Source: Diogma glabrata (taxonomy: Eukaryota; Arthropoda; Insecta; Diptera; Cylindrotomidae). From it: a stretch of DNA of 64,000 nt. The notes beneath the pieces were generated by a model that worked only from the letters and a program-made list of their open reading frames with translations, did not search any database and was not told the DNA's origin. Location: NCBI GenBank assembly GCA_963693315.1, contig OY856188.1:250623394-250687393 (forward strand), given 5' to 3'. This document shows, in pieces, positions 1 through 10,556 of this stretch. A program made the position numbers and the translations under genes. Positions within the stretch are counted from its first letter, which is position 1. Each line of letters opens with the position of its first letter.

Positions 1-23
1 AATTTTGCTGTGATAAGTGGAAC

Positions 24-1914
24 GGGTAGCGAAATCCGGAATTTAACGTCCACGTCGTGCTGACTGGTTAATGCTGACAGAATTAGGTTGGTGTATCGGA
101 GCCAAGCAGAGTAACAACTGATTAGCCAATGATGCTATATCACGGCGAATTGGCGCCTTAAGACCAATGCGACCCAAGCGTCTGTGCTCCATGTTAGGGG
201 CGACTTGGACCGGGTGTCTGTCTTGGATCAAGCGGCTCGCTATACAAACGTGTAAAAGGTTGTTTCTGGAAACCTTAAGATGCAGAACAGACCCATTCAC
301 GACAATTTGGGTTGAGCCTAAGGATAATTTTGGATATCAGATAAAAATAACAGACCCGGACAAAAAAAAACAGAATTTTACCTGGACGTAAAAAAGGACC
401 AGACTACCGAATCGGAAAGTAGAACGTGCGCAGCCTGAGCGCTCATGATGCTCTTATAAGTATAGAAACAGAGGCTGAGAGGTATAGGATTATAACTCAG
501 CAAGAAATTAGACAGCCAATAAACGGAAAACAAGATTTGGATAGCCACTCTTTATACTGTAGTGGTCAACCTTCTCGAAGAGAATTTGGAAGTAGTTTTC
601 TTGTTGGTGCACGCATACAAGAAACCGTGATAAATGCCAGTCAATGGTAAATCCCGGTAAATGAGAGAATTTGCTACCTACGGGTACGCGGTACATACAA
701 CAATATTTCTCTTATCGCCGTGTATGCACCTACTGAAGCTAAGACCGTCGACGAGAAGGTTACTTTCTTCTCAACTTAAGAATCTTCTCAACTTAAGTCA
801 CTAACAACAAGTCGGGCGACCGGCAAAGCTTGTTCGTGCGTCAAAGGTACATGTAGACAAACCAAGCAAAGAGGAATTCGAGCCGGCGCTGTCCAAATTA
901 AAACGCAATAAAGTTCCTGGTATCGACGATATAACATCCGAAATGATTGTACATAGTGAAACTCTAGCCTTAAGATTGTTTGAACTTGTTCAAATGATCT
1001 GGTGGACTAAAACCATGCCACAGGACTCGAACTCAGCTATGCTGATAAAAATCCATAAAAAAGGTAATCGCTTTTAATGTGCAAACTACAGGGGAATCGC
1101 TCTACTCTGCACAGCATATAAGATCTTATCATACATTTTGCTAACCAGAAGCAATCCTTTTGCTGAACAACTGTTTGGAGAATATTTGTGTGGCTTCCGG
1201 CAAGTCCGACGTACCACCGATGCACTTTTCTCAATAAAGATGATTTTGGAAAAGTGTCGATAGTTCAACACAAATGTGTACCAACTCTTCATTGATTTCA
1301 GGCAGACCTACGACTCTCTCGAACGAGAGACTCTGTGGTCTGCTCTAGTGTCAATGGGAACTCCTGGTAAACTGGTATCACTATGCAAAATGACAGTACA
1401 GAGCTCTCAATGCTGTGTACGAGTATAGAGAACGAAATATCAAAGTTTTTTAAAGTCGACTCCGGGTTAAGACAAGGTGATGCTATCTCTCCTGTACTCT
1501 TTAATTTAGCCTTGGAATATTACACAAAATGACGAATTACATTTATCTGTATTTGAGCGTAAGATCGTACGCTACATTTTTGGTCCACTTATGACTTAAG
1601 ACAGACGATGAAGAGTACAGAACACGATTTAACTTTGAGCAGCGACCTTCTTGAGGGTCCAGTCAGATATAATAGGTTGTGTCCTTTCCAATGGGATTGC
1701 TTGGTTTGGGCATGTTTTAAGAGCCGATTTACAGTCTAGAATGATTAAAAATACCCAAGGGAGTGGGCTACCGCGACTGCAATGGGAGAAGAACGTAATA
1801 AACGACCTTAAAAAAATCGCCTGCCATGGTAATTATTTCGCTGTTGCGACCGTGGGTAATATTCGAAGCTGGAAAGCTTGGCGACGCTCCTACATGGAGC
1901 ATGAATGCCAAAAA
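24..1914 (+). mobile_element. Degraded, internally deleted RTE-type LINE (RTE-1 copy 1)
   Basis: This is the same family as the intact element at 34,546-37,972. Both begin with GGGTAGCGAAA, share a 5' leader (including the AAGCGTCTG monomer near 172-262), and end just after the reading frame at an ATGCCA motif. The copy is flanked by AAGTGGAAC (15-23) and AAGTGCAAC (1915-1923), which look like a 9-bp target duplication with one change. It is shortened from about 3.4 kb to 1.9 kb by internal deletions near 780-840, where a 16-bp direct repeat TCTTCTCAACTTAAG marks a scar, and near 1530. Because the 5' terminus is present, it was a full-length insertion that later decayed. Confidence 0.85.
424..1905 (+). 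pseudogene. Broken RTE endonuclease/reverse transcriptase reading frame
   Basis: Three remnants can be read in different frames. At 424-776 the centre of an AP-endonuclease-like domain ends in a YAPTEAK motif. At 840-1530 an RT domain shows ANYRGIALL, IDFRQTYDSL and GLRQGDAISP, the last being the canonical RQG form. At 1540-1900 a C-terminal tail has IAWFGHVLRA and a basic stretch. Stops and frame changes interrupt all three, and the YADD-box region is deleted. The parent protein would make the nick and cDNA for retrotransposition, but this copy cannot encode it. Confidence 0.8.
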
Positions 1915-1923
1915 AAGTGCAAC

Positions 1924-2485
1924 ACTCACTTTTCCATTTGATACCATTAAATGACAGTAAAATACTGCACAATAAGCTTTTTCACACGCATCACAAAATC
2001 CATTTAGCTCAAGCCGTTTTTCTGTTTCAGATATCGTTCAAAGTTAACGTTCTCTACACATTTCATCTCGGATTTCCGTTCTATATATATTTGACAAATA
2101 TCTTCTGAAAACATACCGTCCCAATCCAGTTTTCTCAACTAGAGATCTTAGAACATTATTATGAATGGGGGACAACCAACAAAAAGGATCAACAACTCGA
2201 GAATATTTGGATTAAATAATACGTTTTGTTGGTTTCCTTAATATACCCATATCAACCTTTAAATAAAAGTTTTGAATAGTATTCCATTGTAGTGGCTTAT
2301 TTCCAATTGTCATTTACCAGGCTGTTCGTATTGATCTTCCATTTACGTAAATGGAATCCACCGAATTCCAACACTTTTTGTTTTTTCAAGATCATCTACC
2401 TAGCGAAACCAACATTTTGGTTAGTAAACCATCACAATTATTCGCTTTCCCTTCAATAACTGCTTAACTATTATAAAACCATCCG
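1924..2485. other. No recognisable gene
   Basis: AT-rich sequence between the RTE relic and the gypsy insertion. I read both strands and found no motif, repeat or open frame I can support. Confidence 0.5.
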
Positions 2486-2489
2486 CACT

Positions 2490-3139
2490 TGTGGCGTCTT
2501 CATCCTTTACGCCAGAGCCACCTTTTATTTAATTCAAGCAATACGTGTGACAACACTGTATTTTCGCTTCAGCAAATTTAAACAACGCTCCTTGGCGTTT
2601 TGCTTTACCATGGACGTGATATAAAACGACGCCATGATGACATATTATTAAAATTAAAAAACATCAGAACAAAAAGCATTACTGTCGAGCTGTAACTTGT
2701 TTCTCTTCAAGTAACATTGTGTTTTAAGTTGTTAAAAAATTAATTAAATTGTTGTTACCTAAATGTAATGTAAATTGTACAAATACTAGTATTGTAATTC
2801 TTTTAAAAATAACAGGAATCTGTTCTCAAAAAGATATCGTGATTTGTGCGAATATTCATCCGCTTTGTATTTAGTTGTGGATATAAATTGTGAATGTATA
2901 CGTAGCATAGATTGATTGTTTCAAAGTCAATAAAAATTATAAATAAAATATACGTGTTATCACTGTCATACTAGTTCAACAAAAGTGAAATTAAATAATC
3001 GAACTGCATCTTGTGAACGTCAGAATTGGCATTATTTCGAACCGAAGAATAGTACACGGATTGGGTGGAGATATTAGCTTAATCTTGAGGACGTGTTCAT
3101 CAAACGAATAATTTGCAAGTATAGCCCAATTGAGCTATA
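2490..3139 (+). repeat. 5' LTR of the gypsy element
   Basis: It matches 7755-8404 over its full length with three substitutions. It starts TGTGGCG and ends CTATA, so the right end lacks the usual CA. A small hairpin GGCGT...ACGCC lies at its start. A TATAAAA box lies at 2620-2626 and AATAAA signals near 2929 and 2943, consistent with U3/R organisation. Confidence 0.93.
2620..2626 (+). promoter_or_regulatory. TATA box in the 5' LTR
   Basis: The sequence TATAAAA follows GGACGTGA in U3 and has an identical copy in the 3' LTR. It would position RNA polymerase II initiation of the genomic transcript. The start site itself cannot be read from sequence alone. Confidence 0.5.
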
Positions 3140-3142
3140 ATT

Positions 3143-3160
3143 TGGTGACCTTTCGACATC
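3143..3160 (+). promoter_or_regulatory. Primer-binding site (tRNA-Trp type)
   Basis: TGGTGACCTTTCG begins three bases after the LTR end. TGG pairs with the CCA end of a tRNA, and TGGTGACC resembles the tRNA-Trp-complementary site described for CsRn1-group elements. Complementarity weakens after the first eight bases, so the exact primer tRNA is uncertain. Confidence 0.6.
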
Positions 3161-3666
3161 CTGAGCACAACACGGGGCAGCCAGACATTTTTTTAAAAAA
3201 TATATATGAGAAAATACCACAGCCATGTATAGTATAATAATACGTATACGAACCACACCCAAAATCAGCCATTTTGAAAAATAATATAAGAAGACAACAC
3301 AACAACAACCACATCCACATAGAAGCACAACCACAGCCACTTCGGGATTAGTATCATTGTGAAATATATATTTGGTCAAATTCAAAATAGTATATTCAGA
3401 TATTGTATTGTATTTTAATTATTGTTATTTTACATTTTAGTCAATTATTTTCAAAACAACACGTGACAGCGAGGAATATTCGTATAAAATTCGAGTTTAA
3501 AATCAACACAAAGTATAAGGTGAGCGAAACTTTGATTCTTTTTGTTCTGACAAAACATTTTATTAGCTTATCAATAATTAAAATTAAATTCGCTGAACCG
3601 AAAAATTTTTGTCACGTCACCGTTTGCACAGATACATACCATTTCATTTTGACCTTCAGTCATACA
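3161..3666 (+). other. Untranslated leader of the gypsy element
   Basis: About 500 bases between the primer site and the gag start. It holds an ACAACAACCACATCC-type low-complexity stretch near 3298-3340. The gag frame is open upstream to about 3403, but the translated upstream residues look like random AT-rich sequence, so I do not count them as protein. Confidence 0.6.
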
Positions 3667-4518
3667 ATGATCACCGATAAAACCGATTCTTCGACGAGTG
3701 TGTCAGGTACTCAGAACCCTCAATCAAATATCGTTCGAGTATCATTAAAATACTCACCTTTCAATCGCGATGACCCTGAAATATGGTTTACTCAACTCGA
3801 GGCACAGTTCGGCTTATCAGGTATTACAGTCGACGGTACTAAATATGGTCACTTGATCGCGGCTCTTGATCCGGACACCATTAAGTGCGTCCGTGATAAA
3901 GTTCTTAACCCACCTGAAGTGGACAAATATGACTTGCTCAAATCAACTATTATTAGCCGGTTATGCGATTCTGCAAAGCAGAAACTCAACAAATTATTAT
4001 CAGGATTGCAACTTGGTGAAAAAAAACCATCTCAACTCTTACGAGAGATGCAAGTACTCTCAACTGGTCAAATTAATGACAATATTCTTCAAAATCTGTG
4101 GTTACAGCGTCTTCCAACTCAAATACAGCAAATTCTTTCCTGTATAGAAAATTTAGACCTAGAAATGCTAGCTGAGGCAGCCGATAAAATTATTGATGTC
4201 CAAAAACCAAACGAAATTTATTCCGCTTCGGGAAGTCAACCATCCCAAACTCCACAATCCTTACAAACAGCTCGAGAACTGCAATTGAGTATCGATGCAC
4301 TATCTAAACGGTTCGATAGTTTCCTCACTCATTCGCGCAGCCGTTCCGCTAACCGATCTTTTAATAGTGGCAATAACAGTCGCTCTAGATCTCGTTCAAA
4401 TCATCAGGCAAATAAATTCTCGAACTGTTGGTATCACTACAAATTTGGCGCTAAAGCCCATAAATGCAATAAACCATGCAATTTTGATACCAATCAGTCA
4501 CTAAATACAAAAAACTAA
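3667..4518 (+). CDS. gag: Gag of the gypsy element
   Basis: A 283-residue structural protein expected to form the virus-like particle and bind element RNA. I start it at the ATG giving MITDKTDSS, the first one followed by family-like sequence. The matrix/capsid region contains YSPFNRDDPEIWFTQLEAQF near residues 36-55, a form typical of this Gag group. A serine/arginine-rich stretch precedes a C-terminal zinc finger, CWYHYKFGAKAHKCNKPC (C-x2-H-x9-C-x3-C). The frame ends four codons after QSLN, on an A AAA AAC slippery heptamer directly before TAA, so pol is probably made by -1 frameshifting. Confidence 0.88.
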   Translation: MITDKTDSSTSVSGTQNPQSNIVRVSLKYSPFNRDDPEIWFTQLEAQFGLSGITVDGTKYGHLIAALDPDTIKCVRDKVLNPPEVDKYDLLKSTIISRLCDSAKQKLNKLLSGLQLGEKKPSQLLREMQVLSTGQINDNILQNLWLQRLPTQIQQILSCIENLDLEMLAEAADKIIDVQKPNEIYSASGSQPSQTPQSLQTARELQLSIDALSKRFDSFLTHSRSRSANRSFNSGNNSRSRSRSNHQANKFSNCWYHYKFGAKAHKCNKPCNFDTNQSLNTKN

Positions 4519-4548
4519 TTGATACATCATCCGGGGCAGCGGTTGATG
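4509..4548 (+). promoter_or_regulatory. -1 programmed ribosomal frameshift signal (heptamer plus stem-loop)
   Basis: The heptamer A AAA AAC lies at 4509-4515, exactly in the gag frame and directly before the gag TAA (4516-4518). Nine bases downstream, CATCATCC (4525-4532) pairs with GGTTGATG (4541-4548), giving seven pairs and one T-T mismatch around an 8-base loop. Heptamer, spacer and stimulatory hairpin all match the established -1 frameshift layout, and pol is open in exactly the -1 frame. Confidence 0.8.
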
Positions 4549-7500
4549 TTAGCTCAAATCCAATCTCAAACTGCCGTCTCATTGTTATCGACAACTTTTC
4601 AAAGCGCCAATTTTTGGTCGATACCGGAGCAGAAATCTCAGTAATCCCACCTACTCCATCAGAGAGGAAGATTAAGTCCGATTTTAAATTGTTCGCAGCG
4701 AACACCACTCCTATCGACCCCTACGGAAAAAAGAATCTGGATCTCAATTTCGGATTACGGCGTTCGTTTGTTTGGCAGTTCACTATCGCAAATGTCGATC
4801 GTTGTATCCTAGGTGCTGATTTTTTGAAACATTACAACATTCTAGTAGATGTAAAAAACAAAAAACTCATCGACCAGTTAACTTCTTTATCGCTAAATAC
4901 AGTCGCCATAAACACACATTCATATAACATTACTACAATCCAAAATGGAAAATTTAACGAGCATGTTACCAATCTTCTTGAACAATTTAAACCCGTCTGC
5001 AATGAGACACTCTCTTTGAACACAGTCAAACATAACGTCGTACACTTCATCGAAACCACTGGTCCTCCTATCACTTCTAAGGTCCGTCGTTTAAACACCG
5101 AAAAACTAAACATCGCTAAAAACGAAATCGACAATTGGATCCAGCAAGGTATTTGCAGACCTTCTAAAAGCAATTGGTCTAGCCCTATCCATCTTGTTAA
5201 AAAGAAGGATGGCAATTGGCGTTTATGCGGAGACTATCGTGGGTTAAACGACAGAACGAAACCAGATAAATATCCAATTCCTTTCGTTACCGATTTCACT
5301 CATCAAATGGCAAACTGCACGTACTTTTCTAAAGTAGATCTCATACGAGCGTATCATCAAGTTCCAATTAACGAATCCGACACAGAAAAAACGGCAATTT
5401 GTACACCATTCGGTCTATTTGAATTTTCCAGAATGACGTTCGGGTTGAGAAATGCAGCACAGACGTTTCAACGTCTTGTACATTCAATTTTTCGGGACTT
5501 ACCCTTCTGTTTTCCTTACATTGACGATCTTCTTATGGCTTCCAAAGATTTCGAAGAACATCTCAGTCATCTTAAAATTGTTTTTGAACGATTACTCGAC
5601 GCAGGTTTAGTCATTAACCTGAACAAATGTGAGTTTGCCGTCAAAGATTTAAGTTTTCTGGGTTTCGATATCTCCGCATCAGGAATGCAGCCGTCAAAAG
5701 CTAGAGTCAAAGTTATTTTGGATTTTCCACTTCCACTCAACACCAAATCACTGCAACGATTCCTCGGAATGCTAAACTATTATCGATTTTTCCTTAAAAA
5801 CGCCGCTTCAGATCAAACGGTTTTGTACGACTTTCTCAAAGGAAAGAAAAAGAAGCAAAATCTCACGATCGAGTGGACAGACGAAACAAAATCAGCTTTC
5901 GAGCGATGTAAGGTTGCACTTTCGGAAGCAAATAGTTTAGTATACCCAAAATTAGAAGCAAAGTTGAGTCTCATGGTAGATGCTTCAAACGATTCTATTG
6001 GTGCGGTAGTTCAGCAACTTGAAAATGGTCACTGGCAACCATTAAGTTTCTTCTCGAAAAAACTTTCTGATACTGAACGTCGTTACAGTACATACGACAG
6101 AGAACTCTTAGCGGCTTATTCAGCAATACGTCATTTCAAGCACTTCTTAGAAGGACGGGATTTCACATTATTTTCCGATCATAAACCTTTGGTTTTTGCT
6201 CTTAAACAAAACCTTGATAAAGCTTCTCCACGACAACGTCGGCACTTGGATCTTTTAGCACAATTTACTTCCAATATACAACACGTATCTGGTTGCAAAA
6301 ATATTGTCGCTGATGCATTGTCTCGAATAGAAGTCGTAACAATTCCAAGCACCATTGATTTCGCTCTATTAGCAGACAAACAAGCCGACGATGCGGAATT
6401 GAAAACACTTATATCTGAAAACCAAAATCTGAGTTTTGAAAAAATGCCAATTTTTGGCAGCGATAAACTCATCACGTGCGAAATGTCAACTGGTCAGCCT
6501 AGACCATTCGTTCCTAATCAATTTCGTCGTCTTATTTTCGATAGCATTCATGCACTTCACCATCCTGGTATCAAAAGTACGTGCAAACAAATTACTAAGA
6601 AGTTCATATGGACTTCAATCAACAAAGATGTTAGAAATTGGGCACGAAACTGTCTAAGCTGTCAAAAGTCTAAAGTGTCTAGACACGTCAAAAGTTCAGT
6701 TGGGAATTATCCACTCGTTAGTGACCGATTCGCGGAAATTCACGTAGACATTGTTGGTAGATTACCTACATCTGAGGGTAAAGAGTATATCGTAACAATA
6801 GTGGATCGTTTTACGAGATGGGTCGAAGCCGTTCCTACTAGCAATATAACAGCTGAAACCGTAGCTGAAGCAATTTTACACAATTGGATTTGTCGTTTCG
6901 GAGTTCCTCGAAAAATAGTTACCGATCGCGGAGGACAGTTCGAATCGGATCTCTTTTCTCACCTAGGCAAACTAATTGGTTTTCAACATAACCGCACCAC
7001 CGCGTACAATCCTGCCTGCAACGGCATTCTAGAGCGATGGCACCGTAGTTTCAAAGCCGCTATTATGTGTGTAGCCAATCATCAATGGACAAAAGCTCTA
7101 CCATTGGTAATGTTAGGTCTTCGAACCGCTTTTCGCGAGGATTTTGGTTCAACTTCTGCAGAACTGGTTTATGGCGAAAATGTACGGCTACCTGGAGATT
7201 TCATTCACCAATTAACCGATGAAACACAATGCGAGTTTATTATTAAACTTCGAAGACATTTCAATTCCATCAGACCTATTCCCACTTCAAGACACAACAA
7301 GGAATCGATTTTCGTGTTTAAGGAATTAACAACTTGCTCTCACGTACTAGTACGTACCGATGCTGTGCGTAAACCTTTGCTAGCACCATATGAAGGGCCT
7401 TTCGAAGTCGTCTGTCGGGGGGATAAATATTTTACAGTGCTAGTTAAAGGTAAAGAATCCAACGTATCGATAAATCGCATCAAACCTTGTTTCACAGAAA

Positions 7501-7721
7501 ATGATGTTCAACCTCAGCCAGAGGTCAGAAATCAAATTCACACTTCACCAACTAGGTCATCGTCTGCCATGCCTGTTGAGCCGAACTGTCCAACTTCAAC
7601 TTCTCAAACTTCAAACTCTAAACCCAAAAAATCTGTTACGTTTGCAGCTGACCTGCGAAATCATTCCCCTCCTAGATCAAGAGTCGGCAGGGTAATTAAA
7701 TTACCAGTTCGTTTCAGATAG
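4515..7721 (+). CDS. pol: Pol polyprotein of the gypsy element: protease, RT, RNase H, integrase
   Basis: An uninterrupted frame of about 1,068 residues following the frameshift. Order seen: aspartic protease DTGAEIS at about residue 36; reverse transcriptase with LCGDYRGLN and the catalytic YIDD box near 335; RNase H with MVDAS near 489, RELLAAYSA and FSDHKPL; integrase with an HHCC finger ending CLSCQ, then VDIVG, TDRGG and LERW. The last two catalytic residues have 35 residues between them, the classical D,D35E spacing. The C-terminus is basic with a proline/serine-rich tail. All catalytic residues I can check are present, so the protein looks functional. It would mature in the particle, copy RNA to DNA and integrate it. 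Confidence 0.93.
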   Translation, partial: LIDTSSGAAVDVSSNPISNCRLIVIDNFSKRQFLVDTGAEISVIPPTPSERKIKSDFKLFAANTTPIDPYGKKNLDLNFGLRRSFVWQFTIANVDRCILGADFLKHYNILVDVKNKKLIDQLTSLSLNTVAINTHSYNITTIQNGKFNEHVTNLLEQFKPVCNETLSLNTVKHNVVHFIETTGPPITSKVRRLNTEKLNIAKNEIDNWIQQGICRPSKSNWSSPIHLVKKKDGNWRLCGDYRGLNDRTKPDKYPIPFVTDFTHQMANCTYFSKVDLIRAYHQVPINESDTEKTAICTPFGLFEFSRMTFGLRNAAQTFQRLVHSIFRDLPFCFPYIDDLLMASKDFEEHLSHLKIVFERLLDAGLVINLNKCEFAVKDLSFLGFDISASGMQPSKARVKVILDFPLPLNTKSLQRFLGMLNYYRFFLKNAASDQTVLYDFLKGKKKKQNLTIEWTDETKSAFERCKVALSEANSLVYPKLEAKLSLMVDASNDSIGAVVQQLENGHWQPLSFFSKKLSDTERRYSTYDRELLAAYSAIRHFKHFLEGRDFTLFSDHKPLVFALKQNLDKASPRQRRHLDLLAQFTSNIQHVSGCKNIVADALSRIEVVTIPSTIDFALLADKQADDAELKTLISENQNLSFEKMPIFGSDKLITCEMSTGQPRPFVPNQFRRLIFDSIHALHHPGIKSTCKQITKKFIWTSINKDVRNWARNCLSCQKSKVSRHVKSSVGNYPLVSDRFAEIHVDIVGRLPTSEGKEYIVTIVDRFTRWVEAVPTSNITAETVAEAILHNWICRFGVPRKIVTDRGGQFESDLFSHLGKLIGFQHNRTTAYNPACNGILERWHRSFKAAIMCVANHQWTKALPLVMLGLRTAFREDFGSTSAELVYGENVRLPGDFIHQLTDETQCEFIIKLRRHFNSIRPIPTSRHNKESIFVFKELTTCSHVLVRTDAVRKPLLAPYEGPFEVVCRGDKYFTVLVKGKESNVSINRIKPCFTENDVQPQPEVRNQIHTSPTRSSSAMPVEPNCPTSTSQTSNSKPKKSVTFAADLRNHSPPRSRVGRVIKLPVRFR

Positions 7722-7741
7722 CATCGTTCATCTAATTCACT

Positions 7742-7754
7742 AGGGGCGGAGTAT
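7742..7754 (+). promoter_or_regulatory. Polypurine tract
   Basis: AGGGGCGGAGTAT lies immediately before the 3' LTR. It is mostly purine, as needed to prime plus-strand DNA, but is broken by one C. Confidence 0.55.
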
Positions 7755-8404
7755 TGTGGCGTCTTCATCCTTTACGCCAGAGCCACCTTTTATTTAATTC
7801 AAGCAATACGTGTGACAACACTGTATTTTCGCTTCAGCAAATTTAAACAACGCTCCTTGGCGTTTTGCTTTACCATGGACGTGATATAAAACGACGCCAT
7901 GATGACATATTATTAAAATTAAAAAACATCAGAACAAAAAGCATTACTGTCGAGCTGTAACTTGTTTCTCTTCAAGTAACATTGTGTTTTAAGTTGTTAA
8001 AAAATTAATTAAATTGTTGTTACCTAAATGTAATGTAAATTGTACAAATACTAGTATTGTAATTCTTTTAAAAATAACAGGAATCTGTTCTCAAAAAGAT
8101 ATCGTGATTTGTGCGAATATTCATCCGCTTTGTATTTAGTTGTGGATATAAATTGTGAATGTATACGTAGCATAGATTGATTGTTTCGAAGTCAATAAAA
8201 ATTATAAATAAAATATACGTGTTATCACTGTCATACTAGTTCAACAAAAGTGAAATTAAATAATCGAACTGCATCTTGTGAACGTCAGAATTGGCATTAT
8301 TTCGAACCGAAGAATAGTACACGGATTGGGTGGAGATATTAGCTTAATCTTGAGGACGTGTTCATCAAACGAATAATTTGTAAGTATAGCCCAATCGAGC
8401 TATA
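7755..8404 (+). repeat. 3' LTR of the gypsy element
   Basis: 650 bases matching the 5' LTR except at 8188, 8381 and 8396. It is followed directly by CACT (8405-8408), the copy of the target site at 2486-2489. Confidence 0.93.
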
Positions 8405-8408
8405 CACT

Positions 8409-9844
8409 CAACCGACCATCCGATCCAACGACCGACCTACCGACAAGAAAATTTTGACATAATTTCAACATATAATCCAATTAAATACTGTGCAAACAAC
8501 AAAAATCTAGCAAATGTTACAAATCCAATTTAATTTCTTGAAATATGAAATTTATCTGAACATTTGAATTCGCAATTTTTTTCCCGCGGTATTTAATGAT
8601 GTTAAGAATAAAAATAATTTCATCAAAAGCAAACGTTTTTATTTACGAAAAACAAACGAAAGAATAATTTATCTATTGTTGGATTTATTAATAACAAAAA
8701 AGCACTTTAAAAAAAACAGACATGCGCGTTTGCAAACACTTGTTGAATTAACCTAATCAAACACCAATCATAGCGACTGTTTATATAAATATTCTTGCAA
8801 TGGCTAATGAAACGGATATAGTTTAACATAAAACTGCTTTTTGGAGGCGTGAGTTTGTTTATGGTACAATTCCCAAGTAAACTGTAATTATTGTATGTAA
8901 AATAATGGAAATAAGCTTTTTGAAAATTAATGTCAGCTATCAAAGCCTAAGCCAATAAAAATTTAATAGTTTATAATAGCGTATAACTTTTTTGCAGCAC
9001 CTATCTTAATTATTTGAGCATTTATTTATTTACAATAGCTATTAATTGTTAGGAAAAGCTTATTAAAATTAGTAAGGTAAAATTATTATAATCATCAATA
9101 CACTTATTTACACAAATAAATAACTGGTTGAAATAAATGTGTCTGCACCTTGTAATAGGAATTATGTGAATTTTTAATCCAATAGATTTTTTTTCGAAGC
9201 TGCTGAATTCCTTTACTTTTAAAATAAATTTATTCAAAATTCAAAAATGATAAATTATTTTTGAACATGTGACTAGCATGAATTGAAGATAATTCACTAT
9301 CCAGCCCAGGAGAATAAGATAAAGAAATTAGTCGAAATGGTTATCAGTAGATGAAAGTAGAAAGTGTTTGGTTCGTGACTATGGGAAGTGTTTGGTTATT
9401 TATAATGAGCTCTGATATCGATGATACAAGGTTAATAACTGTTTACTACATACGTTCCCAACTGGACTTAGTTCTTCAGTGCATCAATTCACATATTAGC
9501 AAAAGTATGCCTCACCTAAAGTTCTTCTAAGTTCGTTCGCCTTCATTGGTTTTTAATAACGGAGAGCTGTCAGTAAATCCCATCAAATAGAGCCTGTGCG
9601 AGTTATTTAAATAAATAGCCCAGAATGTTGTTACATTTTACACTACAGAAAAGCTTATTAAAGATCTAATGGATGAATTGAACAAACGAATTTCTCGATT
9701 ATGATCAATTTTGCTATCTAAAATATTAAGGAACTCAATAACCTAATCAAATCTCTGATTTATATGAGCTAACCCACAAGCCGAGGATTAATTTCAGTAA
9801 TTATTGCCCAAAAATTTAATTTTTAGAAATATAATATATAATGG
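8409..9844. other. No recognisable gene
   Basis: AT-rich flank. A short CGACC-rich patch follows the gypsy element. No motif or repeat could be supported on either strand. Confidence 0.5.
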
Positions 9845-10135
9845 AACGAGCTTTTAAAGGGATCAGATCGATTTTACCTAGGCCTTCAAATTTATCGCGT
9901 CCCACCGGCGCTAAGGGCAACAGGTGTAGAGCTGTTGCCTTCCAGTGTGACTTTTTCAACAGAGTCTCTCATCTGTGGAATTTTTTACATTTGTGGGTTT
10001 TTCCTGAAAACTTTAACCCCCAAAAGTTTAAAGCCATGCGTTCATAAATTCTTCAAAGAAACTTAATTTACAATCTATCGTATTTCATAACTGGCATGGT
10101 ATCCTCAGATATTCAGAGACCTAAATTAACACTAA
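9845..10135 (+). mobile_element. 5'-truncated 3' end of a CR1/L2-like LINE (CR1-A)
   Basis: The C-terminal RT tail reads RCRAVAFQCDFFNRVSHLWN and FNPQKFK, parallel to RCRTVSFQNDYFNRVAKLWN in the copy at 26,924-29,403. The 3' UTR TGGCATGGTATCCTCAGATATTC also matches that copy near 29,305. Only the last 70 or so codons and the UTR remain, the usual outcome of incomplete reverse transcription. No poly(A) is left. Confidence 0.7.
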
Positions 10136-10556
10136 ACAAAACTTATACAGACCCACAAGCAGCAGGGATGTGGAATGTTGAAAACGGTTCTTCAAGTTTG
10201 ATCTATAGCGTCTCTTGAGGTAGTAACAAATTATCAGATACCAAATAGAGGATTCAGACGGCAGACGAAAATTCAAGTTAGTAATCTACTAGAGCAATTT
10301 CACGAAGATCGTTTTGACTTGACCCCTTTTTATTTTGATTATTTTTTGTTTATAGATAGTCTTGCATAAATGAAAAATATAAATTCTCTTAGAATTTTTT
10401 TTCGACCAGGGATTTTCACAGGGTGCCCCTCAATTTTTGTTATTTTGTGATGTGAGTGCATTTTGACGAGCGATTGTAGAAAAACTACTCAATCGATTTT
10501 CATAAATGATATGTAGTTGAATAGGTATTAGAACAAAGTTTTTAAAAATGTGCACT

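Larger units (their letters stand above)
2490..8404 (+). mobile_element. Complete, young Ty3/gypsy LTR retrotransposon (CsRn1-like)
   Basis: Seen directly: two 650-bp LTRs (2490-3139 and 7755-8404), 4-bp target duplications CACT at 2486-2489 and 8405-8408, a primer-binding site after the 5' LTR, gag, pol in the -1 frame, and a purine tract before the 3' LTR. The LTRs differ at only three places I can find (2923/8188, 3116/8381, 3131/8396), so the insertion is recent. The Gag zinc finger is C-x2-H-x9-C-x3-C rather than the usual CCHC. As I recall, a CHCC finger and a TGGTGACC (tRNA-Trp type) primer site are marks of the CsRn1 lineage. No envelope-like gene follows pol. Both frames are open, so the element may be competent. 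Confidence 0.93.

Noticed and set aside
4451..5215. Minus-strand frames inside gag/pol of the gypsy element
   Set aside because: Shadows of the intact plus-strand pol frame.
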